Source: Ustilaginoidea virens
Taxonomy: Eukaryota > Ascomycota > Sordariomycetes > Hypocreales > Clavicipitaceae
DNA length: 64,000 nt
NCBI RefSeq assembly: GCF_000687475.1
Contig: NC_057320.1
Location: 1,674,001-1,738,000, forward strand
Direction: 5' to 3'
Positions within the stretch are counted from its first letter, which is position 1. Every line of letters starts with the position of its first letter. This document shows, in pieces, positions 35,731 through 47,536 of this stretch. Below the pieces are notes generated by a model that was not told where the DNA came from, did no database searches, and was given only the letters and a program-made list of their open reading frames with translations. Made by a program: the position numbers and the translations under genes.

Positions 35731-37400
35731 ATGCACAATATCTACTATAAGGTAAAGGCTGTAAAATGGGCCCCAGAAGGTATGCCTAATAGCTGGAATA
35801 AAGTCTTATATAACCCACAAAAAGATAGCTGGGTTAAAGCCTTATTTTCGGAATTTAAGCAATTAATCGATTTAAATATCTTCCAATTTATTCTAAAGAC
35901 TAATATTCCTACTAGTAAGAAGATATTATGTAACCGGCCTGTTTTTTGTATAAAGAAAGATGCGAATAATAATCCAGTTAAATATAAAGCACGATTAGTT
36001 ATTAAAGGCTTTATGCAGGTATTTGGGTAAGACTTTACGGAAACCTATGCCTCTACTTTAATCCCATTAACATAAAGGATCATCCTTGCTCTTACTGCTA
36101 TAAATAACTAGGAAATAGAGTAAATCGACTTTATTAATGTCTTTCTAAATAGTGAACTACTAGAGACGATTTATATAGAGATTCCAGTTGGTTTTCTAGA
36201 ATTTACAGAAAGCCTACTTTTACCTAATCCAGCCTTATAGTCTGACCAGCAGCATTAACGACTTTTAGCCTTACTTACTAAGGTTAGATATAACCTCTCT
36301 GCATTATAGGTCATTCTATTAAATAAAGCTTTATATAGGTTAAAATAAGGCCCTCGCGAGTGGCAGTTATAGTTAAAAGACCTTCTAGTGTAAGAGGGTT
36401 TTAAGCTATTACTTTCTAATACTGCCGTCTTCTATAATAAAGGAATGTATACCTTTATTGTGACCTATGTAGATGACTGCTTGATTATCGGTCTAGACCT
36501 TAGCTATATTGACTAGCTTAAGGCCAAGTTCTATAAGGTCTATACTATAGAAGATTGAGAACCTGCCTTTTTCTTTCTAAGAGTATAGATTATTAGGGAT
36601 AGAGAAAAGGGCCTATTATAGCTATACTAATCGCAATTTATTGCGGAAGTCCTTAAGAAATTCAACCTTAAGGACGCACGACTATATCTAATTCTACTAT
36701 AGCCCGGTATACTTGCTAAGTCTAAGGCTAATAATTAATACTTATTCTAGCAGCTAATAGGAATATCGATATGGTTAATAATAATATTAAGACCTAACCT
36801 TGCCTTTCTAATATAATACCTATCACGATATATGCAATAGGCTTCTACTATACAGCTTAATGCTGCTAAGGGCACTTTTCGCTACTTAGCTGGTACGATA
36901 AATACAGCCATTTGTTACTAAGCCGCTAAAGCTACTATAGTATTAGCTGCATTTTCTAATAGCGATTTTGCTAGGTGCCGGCTAACTTCTAAGTCTACTG
37001 GTGGTTATCTTACTACCTTAAATAGTGGACCGATCAGCTAGAGGTTAAAACGGTCTTCAACTATAATTTTGTTAACGCTTAAAGCCGAATCTGATGCAAT
37101 ACTTAAGGCGATTCACGAAGTAGAGTAGATATCTAATTTATTTAAAGAAATCTAGGTCGATATTTAATGCCCAATACCACTATACTGCGATAACTAAGGG
37201 TCTATTTCTAACGCAAATAACCTAAATTAGTATACCCGCATTAAGCACACCTTGCTTAAATTCTGGTATATACGTGAGAAGGCCTACGATGGCCTGGTAA
37301 AAATATTATATTTACCCACAATAGATATGCCTGCGGATAGACTAACTAAACCACTTCTAAGCCTGAAATTCCCTATATTTCGGCAGCTATTAGGGTTGCA
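35731..37400 (+). pseudogene. W reverse transcriptase and RNase H (copia), nearly intact
   Basis: A 99-codon open stretch starts at 35,731 with WAPEGMPNSWNKVL, SWVKALFSEF and CIKKDANNNPVKYKARLVIKGF. Catalytic YVDD is intact at 36,466-36,477, followed by CLIIG. RNase H runs to about 37,350: FSNSDFARC (the first Asp is present within NSD), SKSTGGYLTTL, EAEWIS with Trp lost, YCDN and PADRLTKPL. About 20 stops, nearly all TAG/TAA at expected Gln or Trp sites. This is the best preserved enzyme of the cluster. Confidence 0.9.
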
Positions 37401-37481
37401 ATCCCTATAGCTTAACTTTTTTTCTTGATTTTTTACGGGATTTCTTTCTTTTATTTTAACGCTAGGATTAGCCATATTGCT

Positions 37482-37493
37482 AATCAGAGGGGG
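37482..37493 (+). other. W polypurine tract
   Basis: AATCAGAGGGGG lies immediately before the 3' LTR. Confidence 0.75.
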
Positions 37494-38208
37494 TGTTAAA
37501 ATTAGCGCCTTTTTAGCTGTATTTTAGTACTGGTCTCGCTACCGTACGACGTCTCTACGTTGAGATATCGCGGTGGCTATACTAGGCGCTATAGTGGGGC
37601 ACAGCGCCCTATAACGCCGATTATAGTAGGCCACAGCGCCGGTCACAGCACCGGCATAGCGACCCACATCCGGCCACAGCGGCCGGTTATAGTGGGCTAT
37701 AGGGCCCACAACAGGCGGCGCATTTCTACGGGATTACTAAATGGGCAAATCAGCACTTTCGGCCTTCTATATATAGTCACCCGCTATATCGAGCCTTTAC
37801 GGCACACCGATATAGGGATTCCGGCCCATACGGCAGGCTATTATAGGGCATCCGGCATACCGCTATAAGCTATTAGGCTTGGTTGGGTAGGCACTGGGTA
37901 GGATATTGGGCATAGACTGGGCACGGTTGGGCAGACCGACTTTTCGTCGGGTTTTTCGCTATTTTTGCGGTTTTTCATTATTTTCAACCACTTTTTCAAG
38001 ATAGTAGAAATATGCCTAAAATTCCTTCTTTCTAGCTAGAATAGTCACTAACAATTAGAATCAGATTTCCCTGACATCTTTGCTCTAGTCAACTTCTTGT
38101 ACGCTTTAAATCTTTAACCAGCTCTTTGTTTTATTCTGCAACGCCTTATACGCCACTATCGGTATCCAGTACATTTCCAACAGTGTTCTGAATCACCATT
38201 TTGCAACA
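37494..38208 (+). repeat. W 3' LTR (715 bp)
   Basis: Starts TGTTAAAATTAG, ends TTTTGCAACA, followed by the TSD ATATT. It contains GC-rich imperfect repeats (CACAGCGCC, CACCGG, CGGCCACAGCGGCCGG) at 37,606-37,720 and palindromic CCGGCC/GGCCGG. Aligns with the split 5' LTR except for an 11-bp gap and scattered transitions. Confidence 0.94.
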
Positions 38209-38213
38209 ATATT

Positions 38214-40054
38214 AGTAACCGTTGACTAGCCCGTTAGATTGTAGGGGACTGAGTTAATATTAATCGCTTTTCGTTATTACTATACCCTTATATAATAAGC
38301 CTAGACTTCTTATATAGGGTATCTATGCCTTTGCCTTTGATTTCTCGTATTATACGTAAGTTAAATAGGCGCTGGGTTCTATATTGACCGATATTAAAGG
38401 TGACGAATCTAAATATATCGCGGGCTTATAATGTTTTAATCTCTATATAGTCAGACTGCTCGAAAAGGGCTCTAGGGGTTATAATCTTTCCTTCCCGGCA
38501 TAATTAGCTAGTAAGCTATAGGTCGGCTTACTTTTTTACGGTTAGAAAAGAGACGTTAATAACGGTATTAGAAGCTATAGCATTAATAAGAGCTTCTTTT
38601 TAGTCCTTATTGATTATAACGTTAGATACTACCCTTACTGGTGATAGTGATAGTTGCCTAGCTTAATCAGACCTAGTGGTTGGCAATAGATATATCGCGG
38701 CTATAGGTATTATCGATGATGCCGCGGCTATAGGTATCGTCGATAATATTTTGGCTGTAGGTATTATTGCGGCTGGAGGTGCGGCTGTAGCTGGTATCCT
38801 AACTTCTACTCGGCCGGGGCAGGCCGGGCCTTCAGTATAGATAATATCTTTGGGATCATCCGCACCGGGATTAATATTATAGTCGGGGTCGTAGTTATAT
38901 AGCTTAACGACCGTTAACCGGAACTTAACCGGGCTATATAGTATCTATACGATATAGGTCTTACCTTCGAGGCTAATTAGCCGGTATAGGCCGTGCCAGC
39001 TACCTTTCTCTCGCTATACCTATACGTCGGATTATAGGGGTAGTTGGTGGATAGGCTGTATATCTAGGCCGTTCCGTTGGGTGAGGGTATCGCGGACTTG
39101 GCGCCTAGCGAGGCATTTCCTAGCTTTATTAGTAGCCTTTCGTAATGTTAAGGCGCGTTATAATACTAATAAGCTAGGCGGTGAATCATCTGTAAGTTAA
39201 GGATATGCTCTAAAGACTAATAATGTAGGCATTAGACCGTTAGGTCTAGCGGAATCGTTAACAGCCTTTATAGTAAGTTATAACTTCTGTTCCTTTATTA
39301 TTAGGTCGCCTACTTTATTATTGATAATGGTATAGGCTCTGCGTAATAGGGCGTGATATCTTTCGACTTTGCTAATACTATTGTGGGCTTTCACAGGGAT
39401 TTTATCTATATTAATAGATAAAAGCCGGGCATTATAACGGAATTCGGTAGAAGTAAAGTTTAGTCCGGCATTATGAATTATCCAATCCGGCGGGCTAAGG
39501 TATATATCGATCTAGTATTCCTTAAGGGTATTCTAAATATCTCGGGCCTTCTATCTTTATAGGTTAAGGAACCTAGCTGCTTAGAAGCATATAGCGGCAT
39601 CCACAATATATAATACCGGCCGATTATTAATATAAAGGATATTAACGATAATCTTATAGTTAAATTGGCTAGTATTGTTATCCTTAAGCGTGAGTTTAAA
39701 TCGGCTAGGTGCCTTTGCGTTCATTTAGCATTAATAGCATATATAGATGATCCTCTTGATGATATTGCGGTTAATATCGTTATTATACCCGGCTTATTAA
39801 AGCAATTTGGTAAGCCTATTGATGGATAGGTGCCCGAATCGACAATATAGCTAATAGATTTCCTATAACGATAGATGGAAGGCTGTAGTATCCGTAGTAT
39901 TGAGAGTCTACTATAGATATCCCTATTTCCTAATAATTAGAACCTTAGTATCCCCTTAGATTAATAGGTTATTAATATTATTAAGCTTTACGCCCATCCT
40001 ATTTATATCCGTAACAGAATAAAGGAAGGGGATGCTACTATTAAGAATATAGAA
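38214..40054 (-). pseudogene. U pol: zinc-binding domain, integrase, linker, RT N-terminus (copia)
   Basis: From the right: a pre-integrase HHCC region (CRFGHLSINRL and CYQCQMN, Cys/Gln partly mutated, about 39,830-39,720); integrase with IVDAAI, IHNAGLNFTSTEFRYNA and KAHNSISKVERYHALLRRAY (about 39,620-39,340); then LLVFRAYP. A low-complexity Ala/Ile linker follows at 38,692-38,795. The RT start has ALFEQSDYIEIK, GKGIDTLYKKSRLII-GYSNNEK and TQSPTI-RASQRL to the W junction. Joined to 5,414 downward, the frame continues ISIAPLLQ. Stops are sparse. Confidence 0.88.
38692..38795. repeat. Imperfect tandem repeats in the U linker
   Basis: About three to four units of 27-30 bp built on GCGGCTATAGGTATTATCGA. 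On the coding strand they give Ala- and Ile-rich repeats between integrase and RT. Confidence 0.7.
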
Positions 40055-40307
40055 TATCACGGGCTCGGGCTACGCCCGCGCCACAATATGGCTAGGACTC
40101 GGGCTACGCCCGTGCCTAGCCTAGGTAGGGTTATATAAGTTAACGGCACAGGGTTATAGGACTACGCCAGGACCTCGACCCGTACTAACGCACAATTAAA
40201 TAGATTATTAAGAGGCCCCTATTCGGGTCCTCTCTCTTTCCTCCTTAATCTATTTAATATATCTATTCGATGCCTATTTATAGTAGCCCTAGAGCTAGTC
40301 CTTTATA
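40055..40307 (+). repeat. Y2 5' LTR (253 bp)
   Basis: Starts TATCACGGGCTCGGGC and ends AGTCCTTTATA; same length as the Y1 LTRs, with two CTCGGGCTACGCCCG hairpins better preserved than in Y1. Confidence 0.92.
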
Positions 40308-41127
40308 TTTAAATAGACTCTCTCAGCCTTACTATTATAACCTTATATTATGGAGCTAATGATGCAGGCTATATAAGATATAGAGATAAGTACACCTGGA
40401 GAAATGAGTCTAAATAACCCGAGACTATAATGCCCCTAATATAATATATATACCCGAGTGGAGTAACTTGCCATAGGGTTATAATAGATAGAGGCGCAAA
40501 TATAGACTAATGCGTAGCATCTTGCTGCTATTACCGCCTCGCTATAGACTCTTTTTGCGAATTAGTTAAATAGCTCTTAAAATGCTACCTAATTGGCCCT
40601 GGTTATATAATAGAACGACCCCCTCCCTATTGCTTAAAATACCTAGCTAAAGTATAAGCCGATCCCGATAGGGGACCCTTTTAATAGCAAAAAGGCTATA
40701 TTTATAGCCTAACAGACCTTTATATAATATAAGCTCGAGGTCGATAGGGATTTTATTAGAGACGAAAAGACTTAGTAGATATTTATCTTTTAGACCCTAT
40801 CGTCTATAGTCTAATTATAGGTCGCCGCCTTCTTTAAGAATAGTATAACTTATAATTATAATATAATAAAGTTCTTTAAATACCTTTAATATCTCTTTAA
40901 AGACTTACACTAGTAAGACCGCGCTATTATTAAGTATAAATATTCTTTATGCTAAGGCCTAAAGGAGCCTTTTACCGCTTTTTTTATATAATTTAAGGAA
41001 AAACTTACGCTTATTAGCGGCCTTAATTAGCCTAAAAAGGTTAAACTAGAATATCTCTAATCGGCGCTTAATACTCGTATAGCTAATAAGATTATTAGTT
41101 TTAGGGTCTCCTATTATAATTATTACT
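40308..41127 (+). pseudogene. Y2 leader and gag, first part
   Basis: Aligns with 12,277-12,797 joined to 18,431-18,730 of Y1. It is interrupted by LINE-B; TSD 41,113-41,127. No nameable domain remains. Confidence 0.65.
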
Positions 41128-42199
41128 ATACTATAAAAGACAAAAAAAACTTTCGCGATTTCGCCCGCACCCAGGTAGCGGCATAGAACCGCCTCTAAAA
41201 TCAATTCTAATATTCCCAATCGCTTTTTCTCATCCGTTTACCCCCCTCACTTATAGCGCATTGCATCTAAAGAGTAAGCGCAATAGGCGCGGACGAAATA
41301 ATAGATATTAATAGAGGGAATAAGGGCGGTATAGTATATAGCCGCTACAACCCTAATACTACGATTGCGAATAGTATATAGTATAATTAGATTAAGACTA
41401 AACCTGCCTAGGGGCGGAAGCGACTAATAGCCAATATTATTATAGATTTTATAAAAGAGCTTTAGGACTATATTCCCCTAGTGGTGCTAGGAAGAATACG
41501 AAAGGCTATAAACTTTATAGTAAAGACTACCTAGCAAGAGGCCGACCTAGGTAATATCTATACCCCTATTGGAACCCTTATATAGACGATCGAGACCGCA
41601 GTTAATAAGGCTATATAGAATCTCCTAAAACCTACTGTAGCCCCTACTATATGGGTATCTATTGCCGCATGAGGACTTATAGCTGCTATACCACCCTAAT
41701 GCAGCTTAGCTCCCCTTACAGTACCCCCCTATATCTACTATAAAGTCCTTATTAAAGGAAATACTATTAATAAAATCCTCTAAAATTATACCCTAATCGA
41801 AATCGTTAATATAATTAATAGGGCTACCGCTAAAAGAGTAGTAGTCGCGGCCTATAGGCTCTATAATAGCAATATAATCGTCACCTTTAAAGAGGAAAAA
41901 GTAAAGTATACTATAGATACGACCTAAATATACCCCGCCTTTAGCTAGAAGGCAGAACCTAACTAATGCTTATTTAGTATTATTATTAAAAGCTTCCCGA
42001 CCTATTATACTATAAATGCTGCGATAGAGGATATCTAATCGAACCTAACTAAGGCTAATAGAGAGGGCTTCACTAAGGTCTCCTTTTATCGCCCTAAGGG
42101 GACTGTAATATAGGTATCCTTAATTATAGGGATAGACTCTATCGACCTTATAAATAAGCTTTATAAAGCTGGCATTATATACTAAATAGAGATATTTAA

Positions 42200-42480
42200 A
42201 GCCGAACCCTATAACGATGCTATATACCCTCGCTAGTGCTTTAATTACTTTAAATTCGGCTATATCGCTATATACTTCGCAGTAGCAGCCCGCTATAGCC
42301 GGTATAGATCTAAATGCCACCTAGATAGCGATTAAAGCTGCCTAACTATTATATAGAACTAATGCGAATCCTGCCTTAATTACTATAGATCCTATTTAGT
42401 ATAGTCCTACCTTTATAAAGTAGCGAATGAATAATAGGAAAAAGCTAGAAATTCCTATAGTAATAGACCGAGGCTCTTTG
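42200..42480 (+). pseudogene. LINE-B ORF1 zinc-knuckle region
   Basis: Same FKFGYIAIY, HLDSD and CESCLN pattern as in LINE-A. Upstream ORF1 sequence (41,300-42,200) aligns with LINE-A but has no motif I can name. Confidence 0.72.
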
Positions 42481-42519
42481 CCTTATATATAGTATTAGAC
42501 GCTAATACTATCTTAATCG

Positions 42520-45500
42520 TAGATTGGGGCCGCCGCTATATAGCTAGTAGATCTCCCCCGCGCGAGCCCTCCCCCTAGAAATAAGGCTAACTAGTAAAAA
42601 GTATTAATAAGACCCCCTACATTAGGGCCGATAGTAGTATTACCGCTTTCCTCTAAGCCGCCCCTATATAAGACTATAGTGCGACCGCGCTTACCCTAGA
42701 TGCCTAACCTATAGCTACCTCTAATATACCGCCGCTATTAACCCCCTTGCAATTATTTATATAATAATAGTCCTTTATTAGAATATATAGAAGAAAACCA
42801 CCCTTATAAGACTAGCACTTTATTATTAGCGCGAGCCTAATATTATAGCGATCTAAAAACCTGTTATGCCTAATTAGACCCTATTAAGCCTTAGCCTTAG
42901 AAGATATATATTAGTAGTATATAGTAAGAGAATAGCAATATATATCTATAAGCGGCATAGGCCCGGCATATAGTCTAGCGAAAAAGGGACTAATTAGTAT
43001 AAGATTTCCCTACTAAGTACTAATATCTATTCTATCTACTCCCTAGGCTATAAGCTAAACTAAATAACCCCCCTTACTATGCTTACTAAACTCCTACCCC
43101 GCCCCTATAATGCCTTTATTAGGGACTTTAATATATACTACCCTCTTTAAAATAGTTTAGACTAGACCTTGCCTAATATTAATACTCTCTTTAAACTTAT
43201 AATATAATAGTAGCTTAGGCTAGTTACTCCCTATAGTAAAGTAATAAAAAAGGCCCTAGGAAAGAGAAATAGTACTATCGATTACGCATAAGTTATACTA
43301 GATATTATAATTAAATATCTTAAAAATACTAACCTTATTAAGTCTAATTATATCCTTTAGCTTATATGCATTAAGACTAATAACTATTGTATAAAAGCTC
43401 TCCCCTTAAAGAATGGCTAAAAATCCTTTAACTAATACCTTACTTAAGCTGAAGTAAAAAACCGACTTACTACCTATTACGCTAAGGCCTTACTCTGCTC
43501 CCCCGCTAAGATAGATATATACGCCGAATGGCTTACCAGCTAATTCTAAAGTATTACTGATATCGCAGCACTAAAAAGGGCACCTAAAGCTCCTAATATA
43601 GAGCCCTAGTAGAATTCCCGCGCTAAGATAGCCTAAATAGTAGTAAAAAAGGCCTACTGAAAATAGGTAGTATGCTATACCCCGGAGAACCTTAGTGCCG
43701 CTTAAGAAGTAGGAGCGACCTAATCTTATATTATCTAAAAGGAATAGCGCTAGTTATAACAAAAGGCCCTTAATAAAATAACTATATAAAATGCCGACTT
43801 ATAGTCTCTAGAGAAATAGGCTCGCCTATATAGCGGCCTCCCGCCTAAATTAAAAGAGATCCCCCTACTAAAATAAAGCAGTCTAAGCCTAAAGGCAATA
43901 ACGCATAAAGAAAAGGCATAAGTACTCGCCTAATAATTCTTCCCTACCTCTTAGGCTATTTATAATAATATCCCCGATCTAATATTCCCCTAGCTTACTA
44001 CCGCTATATTCCCCTCTATAGACTCCTTTACCTATAAAGAGGTATATACCGCATTATATAATATAATAGGCTAGAAAGCATTAGGCCCCGATAGGCTCCC
44101 GGCAGGATTCTTTAAAATATATAGCCTTCTACTCGTTTAAACCTTAATATACCTCTTTAACGAAATATACCGCATTAGGTACTACCTGGCCTAATTTTAG
44201 GAGGCTAGAATAGTAGTATTATAGAAGTCTAAAAAAAGGCCTAAGGAATACTTAAAGGTAAGAGGATAGAGACTAATATTATTATTTAACCTAATAGGGA
44301 AGGTTATAAAAGCTACGGTTATAAGGCGGCTTACTACCGCCCTTAAGGAGGATAACCTCCTTCTAGATCTTTAAATAGGTAATAAGGCAAACTAATCAAC
44401 CGATATAGTACTAAATATACTAATAGAAATTATTCGTACGATTTAGTACTATAGTAGGATCGCCTTACTCTTTTAATTAGATATATTAGTAGTATTCGAT
44501 ATAGTTAATTATACCTATCTTATCTACCTACTCCTTAATAAAGGGCTCCCGCTATAGCTCGCAGTATAGGTATATAGCTTTACCGATTCGCAAATAGTAT
44601 AAATCTACTTTAAGGGATAGCTTATAGAGAAATTACTAATTACTGCTGGGGTACTATAAGGGTCCCCCCTCTCCTTTATCCTCTTCCTCGTCTATATTAT
44701 ATTATTCTATAAGAGGCTATAAAAGGTAGCCTTAATTATTATACTAGGCTTTACTAACGATATAAATATTATAGCCTATAGGAGAGATATAAGGGAGATA
44801 AGGGCGCTACTTAAGAAAGTATAACTTATCTATAATAATTAGTCTAAATAAGCTGGATTTAATTTTAACCCTAGTAAAAGCGAGCTTATCTATTTTACCT
44901 ATATATATAAAGCGGACGAGACTATAGTATAGCTTAAGACCGTAATAATCTAGCCGAAGTAGTATACTAGATTCTTAAGAGTCGAAATCTATTATAAGCT
45001 AAAATAGAAGGAATACCGCATTAAGATCGCAAAAAAACTTAAGCAATAGCAACTCGCACTTATAGTAATAGTAGCCTTAACCTAAAGCTATTAATACCGG
45101 GAAGTACGCCTAGTCTATATATAGGTTATTTAGACCTCTATTGCCTTTAGCGCGAGGATATAGTATACCCTTACCGCCCCTAGAGGGGTAGCAAAAAGTA
45201 TTATAAAATCCCTAACTATAGAATAGTTAGCCTGCCTCTATATAATTACTAAGGCCTTTAAGGCTATACCGCTAGATACCCTCGAGACTAAGGCAGTTAT
45301 GCCCCTAATTAACCTCTATCTTAACTATATCTGCTAATAGTTCCTTAAAAGAATAGAAAAGATAGGTATAACCGATAGGATTAACTGTATATTAGTAGTA
45401 GTAGTAGTAATACTTTAACGCTAGTAAAAGAAGGGTTACTAAAGACCTTTAGCCTATATACTATTCCCTAATCTTAACCCTAGCTAGCTCTTAGCTAAAA

Positions 45501-45950
45501 AGCAATTAATAAAAGATTAATACGATTAATAGTAAAGCAATTAGGCAGTAATAAAGGCAAGACGCCCCTAGTATAAGACCCTAATAGCCGAAAGGGTATT
45601 AGACTTCTAATCTATAGTAAAAATAACTTAATTATATAAAAGTCTATAGAAGTATAAATCGGCGATATTTACCTAATTCTATATAGAAAAAATCGGCTTT
45701 AACTCCTTCTTCTGCCTCTAATAAGTTCCCTTAGTGCTATTACCTTTCTACTATTATAAAGAAGGCCTAGAAGACCTTTACTATATTATCCTCTCCTATC
45801 TAAAGTACTATAGATAAAAGTGTATACTCTTTAGGCCTAATCCTAGCCCTAACTTACTTTGCGATTAATACGGTATATCTATTATACTTAATAAACTATA
45901 CTTTATATAAATAATCGCTTATTAAATACTTAATATCGACCGATTTAACT
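42520..45950 (+). pseudogene. LINE-B ORF2: endonuclease, RT, C-terminal domain
   Basis: Endonuclease: FIRDFNIYYPL near 43,115 and STIDYA near 43,274. RT: GPDRLPAGFFK near 44,090, RLLF-type LNLIGKVIKAT near 44,290, VFDIVN near 44,490, TAGVL-GSPLSF near 44,640-44,670, then FTND (second Asp kept, first lost). C-terminal ILTQL and EKIGFNSFF near 45,665-45,715. More mutated than LINE-A in the RT. Confidence 0.88.
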
Positions 45951-46079
45951 AATTCCGGCTTACCTAATCCCTTTAATATAATATAGCTAAAGGCGCCACT
46001 AAATACCCCTATATAGCCCCTATATAATATTCATAGCAATCCCATAATAGGAATAAAGTGCACTAGGAATAAGTAAATC

Positions 46080-47521
46080 TCTTAGGCCCCGCAGGCTAAA
46101 ACTAGTTAATAGTTATTATATTAGCAATAGGGGTATTTTCCCCCCCTTCCCCCCTTTTGCCCTCTTTACTACTCTCCCCCCCTTTATCTTTAGTCTACTC
46201 CCCCTCTAAAGCCTCCCCCCCCTCCTCTTAAGTTAAGAAAACCTATAACGATATAGCAATATCCTTTTAGGTATAGGCCTATCGTTCTAAAGTAAAGACC
46301 TTCCTCTCTTCGAGGTCTAGTATCTCTTAGATTACCCTAGGAGCGCTAAGGCCCCCTACCGCCGCTGCTATTACTACTACTGCTGCCCGATTATACCCCC
46401 GAAAGGCAGATGCCTATTTAGCCTTCTACTAGAGGGCCTTATAATCGTCCACCTAAAGCTAAAGATAATTAGCCAATAGCCTATACTATATATAAATCGA
46501 AAATGCACCTCTATCCCCTAATAATAGTCTCTTATACATCTAGAAGCTCTTATATTAAGACCTGGTTCCTAGGGGTCCTCTTTAGGGGCATGTATATTTT
46601 ACCTATAAGGGCGTAAGGATAATAGGCCGTATTAGTCCCTACCTATATTAGCTTCGCTAAAGAGCGGGTATAATCCGGTCTATACCTTATTAACTATAGT
46701 ATTAATACTTAGGATCCTTTAAGCGCATTAAATATAGCCTGTAAGGCCATACGTATAGTTCTCTAGGCTATATTATAAAGGTTAGCTATAGTCCCGCCGC
46801 GCGTAAGACCTATACTTACCCCCTTATCTAGTATCGCCGACCGCTTAGGCATTTTCGCTACTATTATTTTTATTATTGCTAGTATTATTATTATTGCTAT
46901 TATTGCTGCTACTGCTGCCGTGCTACTAATAGAATTAGCACTAGCCCTATACCGCGATAGAGGGGTTATTATATACTTTAAAATTAGCGCTACGAAGGAA
47001 AAGAAGAAAAGAAGAAAAGGCACTAAGTTAGGGGGCATTACTAACCTATATACTAACATAGTACTTAAGGCCGCCTGCTTTAACCTTTAGAATTAGCTCA
47101 CTTCCTCTTCTAACCTAAAAATTAATATATACCGAGAAGCACCCGGGCTACTATAAATGCGCGCCCGGCGAGAATACGCCTACCGTAAGCATACTATTAG
47201 CCCTACCCCCCCGGCCTTACCCTCCTCTTACTTCTCACCCGATAAGATTACCGATCCGGACCTAATATTCTAGGACTTCTCGCTCGCACTCTTCCTATGC
47301 AATTCCGCTAGATATAGTCCTAAGCGATTGCGCACCCTACTCTCTTATATACTAGATACCTGCCGCCCCTGATGCGGGGCGATAAAAAGCAGAAATTAAG
47401 AAAGTAGGAAGGGTTTTCCTCCTGGCTACTGGGTTTTTCCCTTTCCGAATTATCTATATAGAAGTACTAGATAGGTTATTTAGCTTTAAATAGCCTCTAG
47501 CGTAATTTAATAATAATAATA
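46080..47521 (+). other. LINE-B 3' segment, coding status unclear
   Basis: Counterpart of 27,707-29,150. A sense frame runs from about 46,500 to a stop near 47,397 that is shared with LINE-A (CGAIKSRN-stop against CGATKSRN-stop). Apart from TAA, TAG and one TGA it has no breaks, and it includes an Ile/Ala-rich stretch that would be membrane-like. Because RIP favours apparent openness this is weak evidence. Confidence 0.5.
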
Positions 47522-47536
47522 ATTATAATTATTACT

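Larger units (their letters stand above)
5420..38208 (+). mobile_element. Copia element W, complete, with three insertions inside
   Basis: Full-length Ty1/copia element flanked by ATATT (5415-5419 and 38209-38213). Without its passengers it is about 7.5 kb. Order: 5' LTR (5420-6114 and 11937-11967, split by V), leader (11968-12023 and from 25010, split by Y1), gag, protease, integrase (split by LINE-A), RT, RNase H, polypurine tract, 3' LTR. The 5' LTR totals 726 bp against 715 bp for the 3' LTR. An 11-bp indel (near 5,669-5,685 versus 37,745-37,756) accounts exactly for the difference. W inserted in the RT of element U. It keeps many CA and TG dinucleotides and an intact YVDD, so it is the least RIP-damaged element here. 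Confidence 0.93.
38209..40054 (-). mobile_element. Copia element U, right segment (integrase to RT start)
   Basis: Continuation of U after the W insertion; the first five bases are the ATATT TSD. It runs to the Y2 LTR at 40,055, which interrupts U upstream of its integrase. The 5 bp before Y2 are TAGAA. The gag and 5' LTR of U should lie beyond Y2, outside the window. Confidence 0.9.
41128..47521 (+). mobile_element. LINE-B, full-length, in the Y2 gag
   Basis: 6.4 kb, plus strand, flanked by the identical 15-bp ATTATAATTATTACT (41113-41127 and 47522-47536). The Y1 copy at 18,713-18,740 is the empty site. It ends in a TAA-repeat tail (about 47,500-47,521). Domains: zinc knuckles (42,250-42,460), endonuclease with RDFN and STIDY (43,110-43,290), RT (about 44,050-45,000) with FTND at 44,750-44,761, C-terminal domain (45,640-45,800), 3' segment. 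Before the shared 5' block lie about 22 A-rich bases not matching LINE-A. Confidence 0.92.

Noticed and set aside
37560..37868. 102-codon plus-strand frame
   Set aside because: Inside the W 3' LTR; the 5' LTR copy of the same place has stops and no family LTR is known to encode it.
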